A DNA stretch of 64,000 nucleotides, from contig NZ_JAVAMA010000010.1 of assembly GCF_030730875.1 (NCBI RefSeq), positions 124,001-188,000 of the forward strand. Direction: 5' to 3'. The position numbers and the translations under genes were made by a program. The DNA comes from Sphingomonas sp. DG1-23. Its GTDB lineage: Bacteria; Pseudomonadota; Alphaproteobacteria; Sphingomonadales; Sphingomonadaceae. Each line of letters begins with the position of its first letter. Position 1 is the stretch's first letter. Positions 8,475 to 19,402 of this stretch are shown here, in pieces. The notes beneath the pieces are model-generated. The model was not told the DNA's origin. It searched no databases and saw only the letters and a program-made list of their open reading frames with translations.

Positions 8475-8675
8475 TTTTGCGGCGCTCCCGCGCTTCCCGC
8501 AACATTCCTGCGTGCGAATCGGTGCGATCCCCGTTGACTTGGCCGAGGCCCACACCTAATTCGCATGTCGGCCGCGCGCCCTTCCGGGCGTCGGTTCCTT
8601 CCTTCCAGCATCGCCCATCGCGCGCATTTCGCCGACCGACGCTCTCCCCATAGCTTTCAAGCACCCGGACTCCCC

Positions 8676-9932
<1,257 letters not shown>

Positions 9933-9939
9933 GTTCGAT

Positions 9940-10050
9940 CGGTCACCCCGGCCCTGTGCCGGGGTCCACCGTGCGGCTGGCCGACAAGCTGGCGCTTCCA
10001 GTTCATTCGCATGCGGCACCGTGGATCCCGGCACTTCGGCCGGGATGACG
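9940..10050. repeat. Palindromic repeat element, family A, copy 2
   Basis: The arms at about 9940-9969 and 10021-10050 are imperfect inverted copies containing GTGCCGGGGTCCAC and GTGGATCCCGGCAC. They share the arm consensus and the inner GGCACCGTGG block with the copy near hemE. The element begins 8 nt after the rho stop and ends before the terC ribosome site, so it may act as the 3' hairpin of the rho mRNA. Confidence 0.8.
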
Positions 10051-10092
10051 TGTTTTGGTTGCCTGTCCGCCAACCGCCGCTAGGAGGTGCAC

Positions 10093-10797
10093 ATGCTCGA
10101 CCTGATCTTCAGCGCCGCCGCCTCCGGCATCGGCTCGCCCACCGAAATCTGGCACCATATCGTCGCCGATTTCTCCAATATCGGGGATCCGGCGCGGCTG
10201 GCGGCATTCGGCTCGGTGCTGATGATCGATCTGATCCTCGCCGGCGACAATGCCATCGTCGTCGGCGCGCTCGCCGCGGGACTTCCCGCCGATCAGCGCA
10301 AGAAGGTCATCCTGATCGGCATCGGCGCCGCGCTCGTCCTGCGCATCGCCTTCGCATTGGTGGTCAGCTGGCTGATGGGGATCGTCGGGCTGATCTTCGC
10401 CGGCGGTTTGCTATTGCTCTGGGTGAGCTGGAAGTTCTGGCGCGAGATCCGCGAGGGCGGCGCCCATGCCGATGAAGTCGAATCGGGGCTGAAGCCGGCC
10501 AAGAGCTTCGCCGGCGCGGCCTGGGCAGTCGCCGTCGCCGATGTGTCGATGAGCCTCGACAATGTCCTCGCGGTCGCCGGGGCGGCGCGCGAGCATCCGG
10601 GCATCCTCGTCGTCGGGCTGCTGCTTTCGGTCGCGCTGATGGGCCTCGCCGCCAATCTCATCGCCCGGCTGATCGATCGCTATCGCTGGATCGCCTATAT
10701 CGGCCTCGCGGTGATCGTCTTCGTCGCCTTCCGGATGATCTACGAAGGCTGGGTCGGCAGCCACGAAACGCCGGGGATCCTCAGCCTGTTCAGCTGA
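10093..10797 (+). CDS. TerC/YjbE family integral membrane protein
   Basis: The 234-residue protein has about seven hydrophobic segments and the two acidic intramembrane motifs typical of TerC, DLILAGDNAIVVGALAAG and DVSMSLDNVLAVAGAA. Family members export metal ions, notably manganese, in the alx/YjbE branch, or act in tellurite resistance. Start ATG 10093 is 5 nt after a strong AGGAGG site; a GTG at 10087 lies inside that site. No riboswitch was recognised upstream, where a repeat element sits. Confidence 0.88.
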   Translation: MLDLIFSAAASGIGSPTEIWHHIVADFSNIGDPARLAAFGSVLMIDLILAGDNAIVVGALAAGLPADQRKKVILIGIGAALVLRIAFALVVSWLMGIVGLIFAGGLLLLWVSWKFWREIREGGAHADEVESGLKPAKSFAGAAWAVAVADVSMSLDNVLAVAGAAREHPGILVVGLLLSVALMGLAANLIARLIDRYRWIAYIGLAVIVFVAFRMIYEGWVGSHETPGILSLFS

Positions 10798-10800
10798 GCG

Positions 10801-10835
10801 GCGAGCCGTCTGTCGGGCCGGAGGTCCCGGCTCGC
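10801..10835. terminator. Hairpin between convergent terC and hydrolase genes
   Basis: GCGAGCCG (10801-10808) and CGGCTCGC (10828-10835) form a perfect 8-bp stem with a 19-nt loop, starting just after the terC stop and ending before the stop of the convergent dienelactone hydrolase gene. It could act in both directions. It has no U-run. Confidence 0.5.
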
Positions 10836-10851
10836 TCCGTGGGATCAGGCG

Positions 10852-11544
10852 CTAGCCCAGATGCTCGGCGAAGAACGCCGCCGTCCGCTGGTCCGCCAGC
10901 TGCGCGGCGGCCTCGGACCGGCGATTCCCCATCTCGGCCGCGAAGCCGTGATCCTCGCCGGGATAATCGTACAGCGTCACCTTGGGATGATCGTCGAGCC
11001 CCGCATGCATCCGCGCCTGGATGTCCGGCGTGACGAAATGGTCGGCGCCGGCGATGTGGAGCAGCACCGGGTTGGCGATCGCGTGCTTCTCGCCGAGCAG
11101 ATTGTCGATGCCGACGCCGTAATAGCCCACCGTCGCGTCCGAATCGGTCCGCGTCGCGCACAGAAAGGCGAGCCGTCCGCCGAGACAGTATCCGACCACG
11201 CCGACCTTGCCGCCGTCCAGCTTCGCACGCGCCGCCTTGATCGCCGATTCGAGATCGGCGACTCCCAATTGCTGGTCGAACTGATTCATCAATCCGAGCG
11301 CGCTCTGAAACTGCTCGGGCACGTCCGGATCCAGTTCGACTCCCGGCTGCAGCCGCCAGAACAGATCGGGGGCCACCGCGAGATAGCCCTGCGCGGCCCA
11401 GTCGTCGCATTTCTTGCGGATCCCCGGGTTCACGCCGAAAATCTCCTGGATCACCACGATCGCGCCGCGCGGCGTGCCTTCGGGCTCGGCGACATAGGCG
11501 CTGAAGCTTCCGCTGTGGTCGCTCGCGTCGATATGGATGGTCAT
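10852..11544 (-). CDS. Dienelactone hydrolase family protein
   Basis: This alpha/beta hydrolase of the DLH family (230 residues) has the nucleophile elbow GVVGYCLGGRLAF, where Cys replaces the usual Ser as in true dienelactone hydrolases. A catalytic Asp follows in GADHFVTPD and a His in GEDHGF. The substrate is unknown, since no aromatic degradation genes are nearby. The ATG overlaps the stop of the methyltransferase gene upstream (ATGA), forming a two-gene minus-strand unit. Confidence 0.9.
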   Translation of the reverse strand: MTIHIDASDHSGSFSAYVAEPEGTPRGAIVVIQEIFGVNPGIRKKCDDWAAQGYLAVAPDLFWRLQPGVELDPDVPEQFQSALGLMNQFDQQLGVADLESAIKAARAKLDGGKVGVVGYCLGGRLAFLCATRTDSDATVGYYGVGIDNLLGEKHAIANPVLLHIAGADHFVTPDIQARMHAGLDDHPKVTLYDYPGEDHGFAAEMGNRRSEAAAQLADQRTAAFFAEHLG

Positions 11545-12020
11545 AACAGGGTTTCTCTCGATTGCGGCCGCTCGTGCTCGAGCAGCCATGCTTTGGTTTT
11601 CGGACCGTCGCCGCCCGAATAATGGCCGAGCGCGCCGCCGCTGCCGAGCACGCGATGGCACGGCACGACGATCGGGAAGGGATTGCGCGCGCAGAGCTGG
11701 CCGATCGCGCGCGGGCTCGATCCGAGCGTCCGGGCGAGGGCGCCATAGCTCAGCGTCTCGCCATAGCCGATGGCGATCAGCCCCGCGCGCAGCGCTTCGC
11801 CGCGCGGCGTCCCCGCGGGGGCAAGCGTGAGGTCAAAGGTCTCGCGTTCGCGCGCGAACCATTGTGCGAGCTGCTCGCCGGCCGTGCGCACCGCAGCGCT
11901 GCTGCCCGGCGATGCTGCGCCTTCGCCGCCGATCCGGATCGCGGTCAGCCCCGCATCGTCACCCTCGACCCGGATCTTGCCGATGGGCGTTGCGATCAGG
12001 GCGTAGTCGCGCGCATACAT
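11541..12020 (-). CDS. ogt: Methylated-DNA--protein-cysteine methyltransferase
   Basis: This is an Ogt/AdaC-type suicide repair protein of 159 residues. The acceptor cysteine lies in NPFPIVVPCHRVLGSGG, with the preceding helix SYGALARTLGSSPRAIGQLCARN and the closing HYSGGDGPKTKAWLLEHE. It removes O6-alkyl groups from guanine. Translation is coupled to the downstream hydrolase. No Ada N-terminal domain is present. Confidence 0.95.
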   Translation of the reverse strand: MYARDYALIATPIGKIRVEGDDAGLTAIRIGGEGAASPGSSAAVRTAGEQLAQWFARERETFDLTLAPAGTPRGEALRAGLIAIGYGETLSYGALARTLGSSPRAIGQLCARNPFPIVVPCHRVLGSGGALGHYSGGDGPKTKAWLLEHERPQSRETLL

Positions 12021-12067
12021 GGCAGGAGACTAGCAGCCGCTCCGCGGCCGGCGCAACGGAGATGGGC

Positions 12068-12298
12068 ATGAAGATCAATGTCGAAGTCGATTGCACGCCC
12101 GAAGAGGCGCGCCGCTTCATGGGCCTTCCCGATCTCGCGCCGGTGCACGATCGCTATGTCCAGATGATGGTCGAAGCCATCGAGAAACAGGGAACGCCCG
12201 AAGGGTTCGCCGACATGATGCGCAATTGGGGACCGATGGGCGAGGGGGCGATGAGCTTCTGGCGGACGATGTTCGAGAGCGGCAACAAAAGCGGCTGA
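12068..12298 (+). CDS. DUF6489 family small protein
   Basis: This 76-residue protein starts MKINVEVDCTPEEARRFMGLPDL and continues to GFADMMRNWGPMGEGAMSFWRTMF. The pattern is that of a small conserved sphingomonad family (DUF6489 by recollection) that usually sits just before mnmE. Its function is unknown. ATG 12068 is preferred over ATG 12062 because a GGAG site ends 6 nt upstream. Its stop is one base from the mnmE ATG, so they are cotranscribed. Confidence 0.78.
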   Translation: MKINVEVDCTPEEARRFMGLPDLAPVHDRYVQMMVEAIEKQGTPEGFADMMRNWGPMGEGAMSFWRTMFESGNKSG

Positions 12299-12299
12299 G

Positions 12300-13586
12300 A
12301 TGGATACTATTTACGCGGTGTCGAGCGGCGCGCCGCCCGCCGCGATCGCAGTGCTGCGGCTGAGCGGCCCGCGCGCTTTCGATGCGGCGCGTATGCTCGC
12401 CGGGGACCTTCCCGCGCCGCGCCGCGCGGGTCTCAGGGCGCTGCACGATCCGGCGAATGGCGAATTGCTCGATCGTGCGCTGATCCTGCTCTTTCCGGGG
12501 CCGCGCAGCGCGAGCGGCGAGGATCTCGCCGAGCTTCATCTTCATGGCGGTCGCGCAGTGGTGCGTGCGGTCGAGGCTGCGCTCGGCGCGATCAAGGGCT
12601 TGCGGGCCGCGGAGCCCGGCGAGTTCACCCGCCGCGCGCTGCTCAACGGCCGACTTGATCTCAGCGAGGCCGAAGGGCTCGGCGATCTGCTCATGGCCGA
12701 GACGGAGGCCCAGCGCCGCGTGGCAGTGCGCGCGGCGGAAGGCGGCATTCGCCGCGAGGTCGAGGGCTGGACGCGGCGGCTGTTGCAACTGGCGGCGCAG
12801 GTCGAGGCGCAGCTCGATCATGCCGACGAAGACGATGTGACGGAAGGCGCCGACTCGCTTGCGGGGATCCGTGCTGCGGCGACTATCCTGGCGGAGGACA
12901 TTGCGCGGATCACCGCGCGGCCGCCGGTCGAGCGGCTCCGCGACGGGTTGCGCGTCGTGCTCGCCGGTCCACCCAATGCCGGCAAGTCGACTTTGCTCAA
13001 TGCCATGGCCGGGCGCGAGGCGGCGATCGTCTCGGCGATCGCCGGTACTACGCGCGACCGGATCGAAATACCCGTGGTGCGCGATGGCATCGCCTGGCTG
13101 CTGATCGATACGGCGGGACTGGCCGAGCAGACCGCCGACCCGATCGAAGCGATCGGGATCGACCGCGCGCGCGCCGCGCTGGAGGAGGCGGATATCGTGC
13201 TCTGGCTCGGCGACGATTCCCCGCCACCGCGTCCGACGACCTTGTGGCTTCACCCGCGCGCCGACCTCGCCGGTCCCGCTCCCTCGGGACGGGATCTGGC
13301 GGTCTCGGCCCTTACCGGCCTGGGGCTCGATCAGCTTTGGGTACACCTCGGCGCGCTGGCGACCGCGTTGCTGCCGCCGCCCGACCAGCTCGCCCTCAAC
13401 CGCCGCCAATGCCAGCTTGCCGAAAATGCTGCGGCCGCATTGAATCGTGCTGCACTGCAACAAGACCTGTTATTGCTTGCCGAGGAACTCCGTAGCGCGC
13501 GGCGTGCTTTCGACGCGATCACCGGGCGGGCCGATGTCGAAGCGATGTTGGATGCGCTGTTTTCGCGATTCTGCATCGGCAAATAG
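12300..13586 (+). CDS. mnmE: tRNA modification GTPase MnmE
   Basis: With MnmG it makes the 5-carboxymethylaminomethyl group on wobble uridines. The 428 residues include an N-terminal folate-binding domain (ELHLHGGRAVVRAVEAAL), a helical domain, and a G domain with G1 GPPNAGKST (223-231), an AGTTRDRIE switch, G3 DTAG (270-273), and the C-terminal FCIGK whose Cys is conserved. The G4 motif, normally NKxD, reads HPRADL here, which is unusual. mnmG follows after a parS site. Confidence 0.96.
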   Translation: MDTIYAVSSGAPPAAIAVLRLSGPRAFDAARMLAGDLPAPRRAGLRALHDPANGELLDRALILLFPGPRSASGEDLAELHLHGGRAVVRAVEAALGAIKGLRAAEPGEFTRRALLNGRLDLSEAEGLGDLLMAETEAQRRVAVRAAEGGIRREVEGWTRRLLQLAAQVEAQLDHADEDDVTEGADSLAGIRAAATILAEDIARITARPPVERLRDGLRVVLAGPPNAGKSTLLNAMAGREAAIVSAIAGTTRDRIEIPVVRDGIAWLLIDTAGLAEQTADPIEAIGIDRARAALEEADIVLWLGDDSPPPRPTTLWLHPRADLAGPAPSGRDLAVSALTGLGLDQLWVHLGALATALLPPPDQLALNRRQCQLAENAAAALNRAALQQDLLLLAEELRSARRAFDAITGRADVEAMLDALFSRFCIGK

Positions 13587-13588
13587 AT

Positions 13589-13604
13589 TGTTCCACGTGG
13601 AACG
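13589..13604. promoter_or_regulatory. parS: parS site 1 (mnmE-mnmG gap)
   Basis: TGTTCCACGTGGAACG contains the perfect 14-bp palindrome GTTCCACGTGGAAC and fits the near-universal ParB site. It begins 3 nt after the mnmE stop, about 7 kb from the proposed origin and 3.3 kb before parB. Confidence 0.92.
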
Positions 13605-13642
13605 CTTTTGACGCGAGGCGCGCGACCCGGTAGCGGAAGCGG

Positions 13643-15472
13643 ATGCAGTTCGATGTAATCGTCATCGGCGGGGGCCATGCCGGCACCGAAGCCGCCGCTG
13701 CGTCCGCACGACGCGGCGCGCGGACCGCGTTGCTCAGCTTCGATCTGGCCAGGCTCGGCGCGATGTCATGCAACCCTGCGATCGGCGGATTGGGGAAGGG
13801 CCATCTCGTCCGGGAAGTCGACGCGTTCGACGGACTGATCGCCCGTGCCGCCGACGCGGCCGGAATCCATTATCGGATGCTCAACCGCAGCAAAGGCACG
13901 GCGGTGCAGGGCCCGCGGGTCCAGGCGGATCGTGCGCGCTACGCGGCAGCGATTCAGGGAATGCTGCGTGCGCAGCCTGATCTGACCTTGGTCGAGGGCG
14001 AAGCGGAGGCGCTCGAGATCGTCGCCGGGGAAATCGCCGGGGTCCGTCTCGCCGACGGCACGTTGCTCGAATCCAGAGCGGTGGTGCTCGCCACCGGCAC
14101 GTTCCTCGGCGGACGAATCTTCCGTGGCGAGGAACGCGAGTCGGGCGGGCGCGTCGACGAGGCCGCCGCAACCCGCCTCGCTGCGCAGTTGCGCGCGCTG
14201 GCGTTGCCGATGGCGCGGCTCAAGACCGGCACGCCGCCGCGTCTCAATGGACGGACGATCGATTGGGCGCGGGTGGCCGAACAACCTTCGGACGAAGAGC
14301 CGTGGACGATGTCGCCGATGACGGCGCGCCGCCTTCTTCCACAACTCCATTGCGGCGTGACCCGCACCACGGCTGCCACGCACGAGGCGATCCGGGCGGG
14401 GCTCGATCGCTCGCCATTGTTCACCGGGGCGATCGATGCGCAGGGCCCACGTTACTGTCCGTCGATCGAGGACAAGATCCATCGATTCGGCGATCGCGAC
14501 GGACATCAGATTTTCCTCGAGCCTGAGGGGCTCGATACGCATCTCGTCTATCCCAACGGCATGTCGACATCGCTTCCCGTCGATATTCAGCGGGCGATGG
14601 TCGCGTCGATCCCCGGACTCGAGCGGACGGACATCGTCACGCCGGGCTATGCGGTCGAATATGATTATGTCGATCCGCGCGCGCTCGATTCCACCTTGGC
14701 GCTGCCGGATATTCCGGGACTCTATTGTGCCGGGCAGATCAACGGCACTACCGGCTATGAGGAAGCCGCGGGGCAGGGGCTGGTGGCGGGTGCCAATGCT
14801 GCCGCCTTTGCCAGGAGCCTCGCTGCACTGATCCTCGATCGCGCCACCAGCTATCTGGGCGTGATGGTCGACGATCTCGTGTTGCAGGGCGTTACCGAAC
14901 CCTATCGCATGCTCACCGCTCGTGCCGAGTTCCGGCTGCGTCTGCGCGCGGACAATGCCGAGACCCGGCTCGGCGATATCGCTGCGCAACTGGGTTTGTC
15001 GGGTCCCGAGCGCGGCGCGCGCCACGTGGTGCGGGGCGAGGCGCGGAGTGACCTGGAGCAGCATTTCGCCACGCCGCTCACGGCATCGGCCGTCCATGCG
15101 CGCGGCGCGCCGGTCGGCCTCGACGGTGCGCGGCGCTCCGCGAAGGAATGGCTGCGCTTTCCCGGAGTCGAACTCGCGCACGTCTCGGAGCCCATCGATG
15201 TCGATCCGCAGCTGCTCGCCGAGTTCGTCGAGGATGCGCGTTATGCGCCTTATCTGGAGCGGCAGGCCGCCGAGGTGGCGCAACTCCGGGCGAATGACAA
15301 TGTGCGACTCGGCGCCCTCGACTTCCACTCGATCCCGGGCCTTTCGAACGAGATGGTCGAGAAGCTCCATGCCGCCCGCCCCGAAACGCTCGGGGCAGCG
15401 TCGCGCATCCGCGGGATCACGCCCGCCGCGCTTTCGGCGATACTGCTCCACGCCCGCAAGTGCGCAGCGTGA
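13643..15472 (+). CDS. mnmG: tRNA uridine-5-carboxymethylaminomethyl synthesis enzyme MnmG
   Basis: The FAD enzyme (609 residues) partners with MnmE. It has the dinucleotide fold [14 protein letters not shown] at residues 5-18, the family blocks [20 protein letters not shown] and [30 protein letters not shown], and a C-terminal helical domain ending [14 protein letters not shown]. The length is slightly below the roughly 620-residue norm. rsmG begins within its stop codon (GTGA). Confidence 0.97.
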   Translation: MQFDVIVIGGGHAGTEAAAASARRGARTALLSFDLARLGAMSCNPAIGGLGKGHLVREVDAFDGLIARAADAAGIHYRMLNRSKGTAVQGPRVQADRARYAAAIQGMLRAQPDLTLVEGEAEALEIVAGEIAGVRLADGTLLESRAVVLATGTFLGGRIFRGEERESGGRVDEAAATRLAAQLRALALPMARLKTGTPPRLNGRTIDWARVAEQPSDEEPWTMSPMTARRLLPQLHCGVTRTTAATHEAIRAGLDRSPLFTGAIDAQGPRYCPSIEDKIHRFGDRDGHQIFLEPEGLDTHLVYPNGMSTSLPVDIQRAMVASIPGLERTDIVTPGYAVEYDYVDPRALDSTLALPDIPGLYCAGQINGTTGYEEAAGQGLVAGANAAAFARSLAALILDRATSYLGVMVDDLVLQGVTEPYRMLTARAEFRLRLRADNAETRLGDIAAQLGLSGPERGARHVVRGEARSDLEQHFATPLTASAVHARGAPVGLDGARRSAKEWLRFPGVELAHVSEPIDVDPQLLAEFVEDARYAPYLERQAAEVAQLRANDNVRLGALDFHSIPGLSNEMVEKLHAARPETLGAASRIRGITPAALSAILLHARKCAA

Positions 15473-16092
15473 CCGAGGACGAGGCACATGGCTGGATTCG
15501 CGACCGCTTCGGTGTTTCACGTGAAACGCTGCTCGGGCGCTATGCGGAACTGCTCCGTGCAGAGGCCGCACACCAGAACCTCATCGCGGCATCGACCCTC
15601 GATACGCTGTGGTCGCGGCACTTTGTCGACTCGGCGCAGTTGATCCCCTTGGCGGCGGACGCGCCGCGCGGTGCGTGGATCGATGTCGGAAGCGGGGCGG
15701 GGCTGCCAGGCGTCGTGGCCGCAATTCTGCTCGATCGCCGGGTTGTGCTGGTCGAGCCCCGTGCGCGGCGCGTGGCGTTTCTGCAAGCCGTCGCAGCGGA
15801 ACTCAATCTCACGTCCCGGCTCACGGTTCAGCCGAGCAAGATCGAGAGCTACCGCCCGACCAACCGTGCCGCAGTGATTTCGGCGCGCGCCGTCGCCCAG
15901 CTGACGCAGCTTCTCGAATCCACGATACATTGCACAGATTCGTCCACAGTCTGGGTGCTGCCCAAGGGCATGAATGCCCAATTGGAGGTGGAAGCCGCGC
16001 AGCACGCATGGCAGGGTATGTTCCACGTGGAACCAAGCATTACCCAGCCCGAATCGGGCATTGTGGTAGCTCGAGGGGTGCGGCCCAGATGA
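15469..16092 (+). CDS. rsmG: 16S rRNA (guanine-527-N7)-methyltransferase RsmG
   Basis: RsmG (GidB) is an SAM-dependent methyltransferase of 16S rRNA G527, 207 residues here. It has the AdoMet motif [17 protein letters not shown], then [15 protein letters not shown] and the closing [16 protein letters not shown] 15469 is preferred because it overlaps the mnmG stop as GTGA; a GTG nine bases earlier is possible. Two parS sites are embedded in its coding sequence, one near each end, forcing the residues GVSRET and MFHVEP. Confidence 0.95.
   Translation: MTEDEAHGWIRDRFGVSRETLLGRYAELLRAEAAHQNLIAASTLDTLWSRHFVDSAQLIPLAADAPRGAWIDVGSGAGLPGVVAAILLDRRVVLVEPRARRVAFLQAVAAELNLTSRLTVQPSKIESYRPTNRAAVISARAVAQLTQLLESTIHCTDSSTVWVLPKGMNAQLEVEAAQHAWQGMFHVEPSITQPESGIVVARGVRPR
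15513..15528. promoter_or_regulatory. parS: parS site 2 (inside rsmG, 5' end)
   Basis: TGTTTCACGTGAAACG is a 14-bp perfect palindrome with one base off the full 16-bp consensus. It lies within codons for residues GVSRET of RsmG, 44 nt after the start. It is the canonical TTTCACGTGAAA version, unlike the other two sites. Confidence 0.92.
16019..16034. promoter_or_regulatory. parS: parS site 3 (inside rsmG, 3' end)
   Basis: TGTTCCACGTGGAACC contains the same 14-bp palindrome as site 1. It is in the rsmG coding sequence (residues MFHVEP) and 55 bp before the parA start codon, where ParB binding could also influence parAB expression. Confidence 0.9.
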
Positions 16093-16870
16093 TCTGCATA
16101 GCCATCGCCAATCAGAAGGGCGGGGTGGGGAAGACCACTACCGCGATCAATGTCGGCACCGCGCTCGCGGCGACCGGCAGCCGCGTGCTGTTGCTCGATC
16201 TCGATCCGCAAGGCAACGCCTCGACCGGACTCGGGATCGGTCGTGCCGAGCGCGACCAGCATTCGACCTATGATTTGCTCGTCGGCAACGCCACGGTCGA
16301 CGAAGTGGCGATCGCGACCAAGGTCCCCCGGCTCGACATCGTCCCGGCGACGCAGGATCTGTCGGGTGCCGAGATCGAGCTGATCGAGTTCGAGGCGCGC
16401 ACCCACCGCCTCGACGCTGCGCTCGCCCGCCATGCCGCGGGACGCTGGGACGTGGTGCTGATCGACTGCCCGCCGTCGCTCGGATTGCTCACGATCAATG
16501 CGATGGTCGCGGCGCATGCGTTGCTCGTACCGCTGCAGTGCGAGTTCTTCGCGCTCGAAGGGCTCAGCCAGTTGCTCAGCACGATCGATCGCATCCGCAG
16601 CCGCTTCAATCCCGGGCTGTCGATCCTCGGCGTCGCGCTGACCATGTACGATCGCCGCAACCGGCTGACCGATCAGGTCGCCGACGATGTCCGCGCAGTG
16701 CTCGGCAAGGTCGTGTTCGACACCGTGATTCCGCGCAACGTCCGCCTGTCGGAGGCGCCCAGCCACGGTATGCCGGCGTTGATCTACGATTATCGCTGCG
16801 CCGGCTCGGAAGCCTATATCGCGCTCGCTCGGGAAGTGATCGAGCGCCTGCCCAAGCTCAGGAAAGCCGC

Positions 16871-16874
<4 letters not shown>
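16089..16874 (+). CDS. parA: Chromosome partitioning ATPase ParA
   Basis: ParA (261 residues) moves the ParB-parS complex during chromosome segregation. It has the deviant Walker A KGGVGKTTTAINVGTALA starting at residue 10, the Walker A' LLLDLDPQGNASTGLG, Walker B VVLIDCPPSLGLLT, and the chromosomal-type ending VIPRNVRLSEAPSHGMP. It has no N-terminal DNA-binding extension, consistent with the small chromosomal type. The start ATG overlaps the rsmG stop and its stop overlaps parB, both as ATGA. Confidence 0.97.
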
Positions 16875-17758
<884 letters not shown>

Positions 17759-17788
17759 GAACCCTCCCCTTCTGCAGCCTCCGGGCGC

Positions 17789-17837
17789 TCCCTCTCCCGA
17801 TGGGAGAGGGAAGGGGCCCGCTCGCGAAGCGAGTGGG
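17789..17837. repeat. Double-hairpin repeat between parB and holA
   Basis: TCCCTCTCCC/GGGAGAGGGA (17789-17811, 3-nt loop) is followed by CCCGCTCGC/GCGAGTGGG (17817-17837). This tandem hairpin resembles a repeat scattered widely in sphingomonad genomes. It lies between convergent genes and probably also terminates both transcripts. Confidence 0.75.
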
Positions 17838-17861
17838 AAGGATGAGGGCGATTATAGGCTC

Positions 17862-18878
17862 CTAACCCCGCGCTCGCGCCGCCGCCCTTGCAATCGCAGT
17901 GCATTCGGCCTCGGCAAGTACTTCGCCTGCGCTTCCCGAGTGCATCAGTGCGCGCTCGGTCTCGCGCACGCGCTGGATCGCCCGTGCGATCTGAGTGGCG
18001 TTCCAGCGCCGCAGCGCCCGTCCCGTCGCCGCTTTCTCGCGGAAGAAGACGCGGTGCCTCTCGAGCACGTCGTCGACGCTCGCGCCCTTGTCCATGTCGC
18101 TGCGCAGCTCGGCCAGCGTGATCAGCCGGCGCGACAGCTGGCGCATCAGCGGCACTGCCACGCCATCGCCCAGTCCGGCGAGCTCGGACCCGATTTCAGC
18201 GACTCGCCCGTCGAGCACCGCGTCGATCGCGTGGAACAGCTCGGTATCGCCCAGATCGGCACCGATCGCATCGAGCGCGTCACCATCGGCGTCGCGCGGC
18301 CGTTCGGGTGCGGCGTCGAGATAGAGAGCGAGCTTCTCGATCTCGCGCGCGAGGATGGCGCGGTCGCCGCCGGCCGCCGCCGCCAGTCGCTGGGGCACAT
18401 CGCCGGTGAGGCGCAGGCCGTGCTCGCGCGCGACCGTCGTCGCCAGCCGCACCGCGTCGATTCCCTCGGGCACATAGCAGGCGAAAGCGAGCGCCGCGGG
18501 AGTGGCGATCGCCGCCTTGACCAATTTGCCGCTCGCCTTGAGGCCGGGGCCGATGGCGATTACCGGGCTACCCGCGCGCTCGGCGCCGAGCAGCAGCCCG
18601 ATTGCCTCGGCAGCGGCTTCCTCGACGCCCGAGAGCCGCACATAACGCGCGCCACCGAACAGCGAGAGCGACGCGGCTTCGTCGGCCAGCCGCCCCGGCT
18701 GCTCGCGAAGCGCCTTCATATCGAGATCGACGCGCTCGGCATCCGGCCCCAGCGCGCGCGCCAGCCGCTCGGCGAGCTCGGCGGCGCCCGCCTCGTCGGG
18801 GCCGTGGAACAGATAGAGTCGAACCGCGGGATCGGGTTTGTCGACGGCGGCGCGGATCTGCCCCGCGCTGGCCTTCAT
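17862..18878 (-). CDS. holA: DNA polymerase III delta subunit
   Basis: The clamp-loader subunit (338 residues) shows the HolA pattern YLFHGPDEAGAAELAERLARAL near the N-terminus, SLSLFGGARYVRLSG, and later GGDRAILAREIEKLALYLD and the collar domain. It opens the beta clamp. Its ATG overlaps the lptE stop (ATGA), giving leuS-lptE-holA, the same order as in E. coli and many proteobacteria. Confidence 0.94.
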   Translation of the reverse strand: MKASAGQIRAAVDKPDPAVRLYLFHGPDEAGAAELAERLARALGPDAERVDLDMKALREQPGRLADEAASLSLFGGARYVRLSGVEEAAAEAIGLLLGAERAGSPVIAIGPGLKASGKLVKAAIATPAALAFACYVPEGIDAVRLATTVAREHGLRLTGDVPQRLAAAAGGDRAILAREIEKLALYLDAAPERPRDADGDALDAIGADLGDTELFHAIDAVLDGRVAEIGSELAGLGDGVAVPLMRQLSRRLITLAELRSDMDKGASVDDVLERHRVFFREKAATGRALRRWNATQIARAIQRVRETERALMHSGSAGEVLAEAECTAIARAAARARG

Positions 18879-19402
18879 TGCCCCGCGCTGCCCGCAGCTA
18901 CAGGCGCCGCAGGCGTCGAACCCGATTGGGCATAGCGCGCCACCCGGGCGACGATCTGGTCGGCGACGATCCCCGAGAGGCGCTCGAGCGCGGTCTTCTC
19001 GGCCGCGATCGTGGCATATTCCGATCCGACGACGTCGATCCCGGCATCCGAACCGGCGGTGGCGTCGAGCACCACCGTACCATTGGCGAGATCGACCAGT
19101 TGATAGCGTGCACGCAAGGTCCGCCGCTCGCGCGCGACGCTGTCGTCGCGGCGCACGCCGAGCCCGGCAATCGAATCGTCGAGCTGGATCTCGAGCCGGT
19201 AGCGCGGGCTGGTATCGCCGCCATGCAGCCGGTCGCGCAGCGCATTGGCGACCAGCCAGCCCGATTGCCCCTCGATCGGGGCGACCTGCACCGAGGCGAG
19301 CAGCGACTGGACCGTGCCGCCGCTACCGCCGCCATAAAGCGGCCGCAATCCGCACCCGGACAGCGCCAGCGCCGCCACGCAGAGAAGGCCCGCGGCCCTC
19401 AT
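18875..19402 (-). CDS. lptE: LPS assembly lipoprotein LptE
   Basis: The 175-residue lipoprotein has a signal peptide ending in the lipobox ALSGC (Cys17), followed by GLRPLYGG, as is common for alphaproteobacterial LptE. LptE plugs the LptD barrel in the outer membrane during lipopolysaccharide insertion. The position between leuS and holA confirms it. The start ATG 19402 overlaps the leuS stop as ATGA. An extended upstream frame is out-of-frame leuS. Confidence 0.92.
   Translation of the reverse strand: MRAAGLLCVAALALSGCGLRPLYGGGSGGTVQSLLASVQVAPIEGQSGWLVANALRDRLHGGDTSPRYRLEIQLDDSIAGLGVRRDDSVARERRTLRARYQLVDLANGTVVLDATAGSDAGIDVVGSEYATIAAEKTALERLSGIVADQIVARVARYAQSGSTPAAPVAAGSAGQ

Noticed and set aside
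10051..10092. Manganese (yybP-ykoY) riboswitch before the TerC gene
   Set aside because: The interval between the repeat and the ribosome site is too short and lacks the conserved loop sequences; the longer upstream part is a palindromic repeat.
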